A stretch of 64,000 bases of DNA, taken from Aquibaculum sediminis (GTDB taxonomy: Bacteria; Pseudomonadota; Alphaproteobacteria; Kiloniellales; DSM-21159). Each line of letters starts with the position of its first letter. The first letter of the stretch is position 1. The stretch is from positions 310,001-374,000 of the forward strand of contig NZ_JBFCVK010000003.1 in NCBI RefSeq assembly GCF_040712085.1, in the 5' to 3' direction. Made by a program: the position numbers and the translations under genes. Positions 60,037-64,000 of this stretch are shown here, in pieces. The notes beneath the pieces are model-generated. The model saw only the letters and a list, made by a program, of their open reading frames with translations, made no database searches and was not told the origin of the DNA.

Positions 60037-61290
60037 GTGACCCATCCCCGACCCGACCGCCCCTCCGTCGTGCCCAGCGGGCCGGCTTTTGCCAGCGATG
60101 CCATTCCCAGCGCCCTGGACCCGGTGCGCCTGCGTGCGGAGCGCCTTGCGCGGCTGCGCGTGATGATGGCCGAGCAGGGCTATGCGGCGGTGGTGCTCTT
60201 CGATCCTTACAACCAACGCTACGCCACCGGCTCGCGCAACATGTTCGGCTACTTCCTGCGCAACTCCACGCGCTACATCTACGTGCCGCTCGAAGGTCCG
60301 GTGATCCTCTTCGAGTACCCCGGCAGCGCCCACATCTCCACCTGCCTGGAGACCATCGACGAGTCGCGCACTTCCAAGGTCGTCTGGTCCTCGGTCAACC
60401 AGCGCGACGGCGCGGTGGCACAGCCCTTCGCGCAGGAGATTGCCGATCTGCTCAAGCAGCAGGGCGGCGGCAAGGTCGGGCTCGACCGCTGCTCCCACAT
60501 CCTGGCGCTGGCGCTCGAAGCCGAGGGCGTGACCGTGGAGGACTGCCAGCAGCACATCCTGCACGCCCGGCGCATCAAGACCGCCGATGAGGTCGCCTGT
60601 CTCGCGCTCTCCATGGCCTCCAGCGAAGCGGCTGTCGACGCCATGGCCCGGCGCATCCGGCCGGGGGTGAGCGAGACCGAGCTTTTCGCCACCATGTACG
60701 GCGAGGTGATCGCCGGCGGCGGCGAGTTCATCGAGACGCGCCTGTTGTCCTCGGGCCCGCGCACCAATCCCTGGTTCGCCGAAGCCAGCGACCGGCGCAT
60801 CCGGCCGGGTGAGCTGGTGGCCATGGACACCGACACCATCGGCGTCAACGGCTACTACTCCGACTTCTCCCGCACCTTCTTCTGCGGCCCGGGCCGGCCG
60901 AGCGGCTACCAGAAGAGCCTCTATTCCATGGCCTGGGAGCAGGTGCACCACAACATGGCCCTGCTGGGTCCGGGCAAGTCCTACCGCGAGATCGCCGAAA
61001 GCGCCTGGAAGATTCCCGAGCGCTTCCTCGACCGGCGCTACCCCTCGATCATCCACGGCGTGGGCATGCACGGCGAGACGCCGCTGGTCGCCCATTCTCT
61101 CGACTTCGACAGCTTCTCCGGCGACGGCGTGCTGGAGCCGGGCATGGTGGTCTCGGTGGAAAGCTACATCGGCGAGGTGGACGGACCCGAGGGCGTGAAG
61201 CTCGAGGAGGAGGTGCTGATCACCGAGAGCGGCATCGAACTGCTTTCGCGCTACCCCTTCGACGAACAGCTGCTCGAAAAGGTGGTCTGA
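60037..61290 (+). CDS. M24-family metalloprotein of the DddP/creatinase type
   Basis: A 417-residue pita-bread-fold protein. Metal ligands fit M24: Asp in MDTDTIG, Asp in YYSDFSRTF ten residues on, His in IIHGVGMHG, Glu in SVESYIG and Glu in KLEEEVLI. GGEFIETRLLSSGPRTNPWF and DTD are close to DddP, the DMSP lyase of marine bacteria. The tyrosine five residues before the histidine is kept, but a residue that I recall as catalytic Asp in DddP (six after the histidine) is Gly here. It may be a DddP relative, an aminopeptidase or an amidinohydrolase. GTG 60037 follows AGGAG. Confidence 0.83.
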   Translation: MTHPRPDRPSVVPSGPAFASDAIPSALDPVRLRAERLARLRVMMAEQGYAAVVLFDPYNQRYATGSRNMFGYFLRNSTRYIYVPLEGPVILFEYPGSAHISTCLETIDESRTSKVVWSSVNQRDGAVAQPFAQEIADLLKQQGGGKVGLDRCSHILALALEAEGVTVEDCQQHILHARRIKTADEVACLALSMASSEAAVDAMARRIRPGVSETELFATMYGEVIAGGGEFIETRLLSSGPRTNPWFAEASDRRIRPGELVAMDTDTIGVNGYYSDFSRTFFCGPGRPSGYQKSLYSMAWEQVHHNMALLGPGKSYREIAESAWKIPERFLDRRYPSIIHGVGMHGETPLVAHSLDFDSFSGDGVLEPGMVVSVESYIGEVDGPEGVKLEEEVLITESGIELLSRYPFDEQLLEKVV

Positions 61291-61318
61291 GCCGCAGTTC
61301 GGCAGCCGGCGCCCCGGG

Positions 61319-62995
61319 TCACGGCGCCGGCTGCAAGCGGCCCCGATCGAGGCGGTAGACTCGTTCCACACAGCCCTCCAGGTCCTGCGCGTGAGTTATC
61401 AGCACCAGCGTGCGCCCGCGCGCGGCCTGGGCCAGGGTGGTGAAAAAGGCCCGCTCGGCGCTGGCATCGAGCCCCTGGGTCGGCTCGTCCAGCAGCAGGA
61501 TCGCCGAGGGCTTGAGCAGGGCCCGGGCCAGGGCCAGGCGTCGCCCCTGGCCGCCGGATAGATTGACGCCCGTTTCTCCGACCCAACTTTCCAAACCCTC
61601 CGGAAGCTGCGCCACGAAGTCCGCCAGACCCGCCTGATCCAGTGCCTCCCAAAGCCGGGCTTCCTCCGCCTTGGGGTCGCCCAGCAGCAAGTTCTCGCGC
61701 AGGCTGCCGGAGAAGATCGGCGTGTCCTGAGAGAGAAAGGCGATGCGCTGATGCAGCGCCGCCTGGCGCACATGGCTGATGTCCGTGCCGGCCAGCAGCA
61801 CCCGCCCGGCCTGCGGGTCCCAAAGCCGCAGCAGCAGATGGGCCAGGGTGGATTTGCCGCTGCCGCTTTCGCCGAGGATCGCAACCCGCTCACCCTCGGT
61901 CACCGTCAAGGAGAGGTCGTGGAGCACCGGCGGTGCGTCCGGGCCGTAGGCGAAGCTGACCCGCTCGAAGGCGAGGTCACCGCCGGGCGGTAATTCCTGC
62001 GGAGACTCACAGTCGCGCACGGCCGGTTCCGTCTCGGCCAGGCTGCGCAGGCGCCGCGCGGCGAAGCGTGTCTGGCCCAGGGACTGGCAGGCGCGGGCAA
62101 GCGGTCCGGCGGCCTCGAAGACGCCCAGCAGCAACAGGGCCGCCATTGCCAGCAGCGGCGGACTCAGCCGTTCTTCGGCCACGGCCTGGGCCGCGATGAG
62201 CAGCAGTAGCACCAGGGCCAGGCCGGTGGTGAAAAGGATCAATGCCCCGCCCAGGCCGCCGAGGCTCGCTTGGCGCCTTTGCGCGGCGGAGAGGCGCGTG
62301 CTTGCCGACTCCAGGGCGCTGGCAGCCGCATCGCTTGCGCCATGGGCCAGTAGCTCCGGCGCGCCCTGCAGGCCATCGAGTGCCGCCCCGCGCAATTCAG
62401 CCGCCGCGCGCGCCTGGGCCTTGCCCGGACGGCGTGCCAGGCGCGCGATCAGCAGGGGCACGGCCACGCCGGCGATCCCCATGGCCGCGAGCAGCACCAG
62501 CGCCAGGCGCGGGTCGTAGAGCGCGAGAAAGCCCGCGGCGAGCAGGGTGAGCAGCAGCGCTGCCGCCGCCGGCGCGACGGCGCGCAGATAGAGGTTGTCC
62601 AGCGCCTCGATGTCGGAGGTGACCCGGGCCACGACCTCGCCGCTGCGCAGGCCGCCGAGGCGGGCAGGGGCCAGGGGGATGGCCTTGCGGAAGAACCAGA
62701 CTCGGAGATCGGCCAGGACGCGCAGCGTGGCTTCGTGAGTGACCAGCCGCTCGCCATAGCGCGAGAGGATCCGACTGATGGCAAAGAAGCGCACGCCGGC
62801 CGAGGGGACGAAGAAGTTGAAGACGGCGCCCGCCCCGGCCAACCCGGCGAGGGCGGCTGCGGAAATGAACCAGCCCGAGAGCGTCAGCAGGGCGGTCCCG
62901 GCCAAGAGTGTCGAGAAGGTGAGCAGGGCGCCGGCAAGCATCCAGCCCAATCGCCGCCGGGCTGCCAGGCGCAGGAAGAACAGGAGATCTTTCAT
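61319..62995 (-). CDS. cydC: Cysteine/glutathione ABC exporter subunit CydC
   Basis: A 558-residue half-transporter with six membrane segments (to about residue 300) and an ATPase domain: Walker A GESGSGKST, signature LSGGQGRRLALARAL, Walker B ILLLDEPTQGLD and the switch in LITHAQDLE. It pairs with CydD to export cysteine and glutathione for assembly of cytochrome bd oxidase. It overlaps cydD by four bases. No cydAB gene is in the window after it; the M24 gene converges. Confidence 0.93.
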   Translation of the reverse strand: MKDLLFFLRLAARRRLGWMLAGALLTFSTLLAGTALLTLSGWFISAAALAGLAGAGAVFNFFVPSAGVRFFAISRILSRYGERLVTHEATLRVLADLRVWFFRKAIPLAPARLGGLRSGEVVARVTSDIEALDNLYLRAVAPAAAALLLTLLAAGFLALYDPRLALVLLAAMGIAGVAVPLLIARLARRPGKAQARAAAELRGAALDGLQGAPELLAHGASDAAASALESASTRLSAAQRRQASLGGLGGALILFTTGLALVLLLLIAAQAVAEERLSPPLLAMAALLLLGVFEAAGPLARACQSLGQTRFAARRLRSLAETEPAVRDCESPQELPPGGDLAFERVSFAYGPDAPPVLHDLSLTVTEGERVAILGESGSGKSTLAHLLLRLWDPQAGRVLLAGTDISHVRQAALHQRIAFLSQDTPIFSGSLRENLLLGDPKAEEARLWEALDQAGLADFVAQLPEGLESWVGETGVNLSGGQGRRLALARALLKPSAILLLDEPTQGLDASAERAFFTTLAQAARGRTLVLITHAQDLEGCVERVYRLDRGRLQPAP

Positions 62996-64000
62996 CGCTG
63001 CTCCTCCGCGACGATGCGGCCCTCGGCCAGATGCAGCACGCGTGAGGCCATGGCGATCACGGCCGGGCTGTGCGTGGCGATGACCATGGTGCGCCCGCGC
63101 GCATGAGCGGCCAGCCGCGCGAGCAGCGCTGCCTCGGTGGCGCGGTCGAGGTGTGCGGTCGGTTCATCGAGCAGCAATAGGGGAGCCTGGCGCAGGAAGA
63201 CACGCGCCAGGGCGAGGCGCTGTGCCTGGCCACCGGAAAGGCCGAAGCCGCGCTCGCCCAGCGGTGTGTCCATCCCGTGGGGCAGCTCGGCGGCGAAGTC
63301 CAGCACGCCGGCCGCCCGGGCCGCGGCCTCCACCTGCGCGTCACTGGCATCGGGGTCGAAGAGCCGGAGGTTCTCGGCCAGCGAGCCATGAAAGAGGTGC
63401 GGCCGCTGGCTCATGTAGGCGAGACGGGCGCGGAGGCTCGCCGGGTCGAGCTCTGCGAGCGGGACGCCGTTCCAGAGCACGCTGCCTTGCTGCGGCTGGC
63501 GCAGGCCCAGGATCACCTCCAGCGCGGTGGTCTTGCCGGAGCCGCTGGGGCCGGCCAGGGCGAGGATCTCTCCGGGTGCGACGTTGAAGCTCACCGCGTC
63601 GAGGGCAATCCGCTCGCCTGCGCCGAGGCGCAGGGTGACGTCGTCGAGGCTCAGGCCGATGGCGTCCGGTTGCGGCAGCGGTCGGCCTGGTTGGGCTGCT
63701 GCCAGGGGAGCTTCCGGGTGTTTTGCCGGGGCTTGCGGCAGGTCGCTGTCGAGCAGCGTGCGCAGTTCCTCCGCCGCGGCCAGGGCCGAGGCACGGTCAT
63801 GGTAGTGGGTGGCCAAGTTGCGCAGCGGCAGATAGACGTCCGGGGCCAACAGCAGGCAGAAGAGGCCGACCTCCAAGCTGAGCGGTGTCGAGCGGAGATT
63901 GAGCAGCCCGAGGTAGCTGAGGCCGAGATAAAGTGCCACGCCGGCGACAGCCAGGGCCGCGAAGAACTCGAGCACCGCTGAGGACAGGAAGGCGATGCGG
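62992..64000 (-). CDS. cydD: ABC exporter subunit CydD (partial)
   Basis: The C-terminal 335 codons of CydD; the frame is open to the right edge and the start lies beyond. The first visible residues RIAFLSSAVLEFF are the typical CydD membrane segment before the ATPase domain. Walker A is GPSGSGKTT, the signature LSGGQAQRLALARVF, Walker B LLLLDEPTAHLD. It forms a heterodimer with CydC, whose gene overlaps it by four bases (ATGA). Confidence 0.93.
   Translation of the reverse strand, partial: RIAFLSSAVLEFFAALAVAGVALYLGLSYLGLLNLRSTPLSLEVGLFCLLLAPDVYLPLRNLATHYHDRASALAAAEELRTLLDSDLPQAPAKHPEAPLAAAQPGRPLPQPDAIGLSLDDVTLRLGAGERIALDAVSFNVAPGEILALAGPSGSGKTTALEVILGLRQPQQGSVLWNGVPLAELDPASLRARLAYMSQRPHLFHGSLAENLRLFDPDASDAQVEAAARAAGVLDFAAELPHGMDTPLGERGFGLSGGQAQRLALARVFLRQAPLLLLDEPTAHLDRATEAALLARLAAHARGRTMVIATHSPAVIAMASRVLHLAEGRIVAEEQR

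Noticed and set aside
60037..61290. Confident call as DMSP lyase DddP
   Set aside because: Signature and metal ligands match, but one residue recalled as catalytic is Gly and M24 relatives are diverse, so only DddP-like is justified.
1..64000. tRNA, rRNA, CRISPR arrays, insertion sequences or prophage genes
   Set aside because: None was seen in intergenic regions or as coding motifs; only the low-GC patch near 25 kb suggests transfer.

Overview
The window is GC-rich chromosomal DNA from an alphaproteobacterium. The clearest markers are a C4-pathway 5-aminolevulinate synthase (32587-33798), an MmcB-type DNA repair protein, a def-fmt-truA operon, three tripartite or ABC uptake systems for small organic solutes, and an ECF41 sigma factor operon. 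Many proteins are acidic. The content resembles marine or salt-adapted Rhodospirillales-like bacteria, but that placement is inference. No rRNA, tRNA, CRISPR array or insertion sequence was found.

Left part (1-12375, all minus strand): a three-subunit molybdo-iron-sulfur oxidoreductase of the cytoplasmic sulfite dehydrogenase (SoeABC) type lies just downstream of a compact eight-gene operon. That operon encodes an IclR regulator, the alpha and beta subunits of a thiamine-diphosphate (ThDP) 2-oxoacid dehydrogenase E1, a complete TRAP transporter, a second ThDP enzyme of the acetolactate synthase superfamily, and an unrecognised protein built from two copies of one domain. There are no E2 or E3 genes. 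This is the best candidate in the window for an undescribed catabolic system. Its position beside a sulfite dehydrogenase suggests an organosulfonate or similar substrate, which is a hypothesis.

12645-22301: a metal-site-deficient cation-diffusion-facilitator-like protein is followed by a plus-strand group (phosphoglycerate mutase family, HAD type II, tartrate/D-malate dehydrogenase family, SHMT-like PLP enzyme). Converging on it are an FAD amine oxidase, a Rieske oxygenase with its divergently encoded reductase, and a GcvA-like LysR regulator. Together these look like a pathway for N-methylated or quaternary amines.

22469-30985: an ECF41 sigma factor with its carboxymuconolactone-decarboxylase-like partner has a perfect ECF41 promoter. 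Then come a DMT exporter, an AT-rich acquired patch with an unknown membrane protein and an orphan HigA, and a set of small metabolic genes (HD hydrolase, methyltransferase, MaoC-like dehydratase, PepSY protein, secreted isoaspartyl methyltransferase, catalytically odd DapB).

31103-42950: a class III aminotransferase, ALA synthase, a full polyamine-type ABC transporter, a PadR-like regulator, and a second polyamine-type binding protein and permease set lacking its own ATPase. All three solute-binding-protein genes in the window are followed by a strong hairpin before the membrane genes.

43138-53501: housekeeping genes (truA, fmt, def, an O-acetylhomoserine sulfhydrylase, MmcB), two MFS transporters, a response regulator without its phosphoacceptor aspartate and an alpha/beta hydrolase.

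53640-64000: GTP cyclohydrolase II, a non-pyrrolysine MttB-family methyltransferase, a membrane-anchored dipeptidase, a LysR regulator divergent from a PhyH-type oxygenase, a DddP-like M24 metalloprotein, and the cydDC exporter operon, which runs off the right edge.
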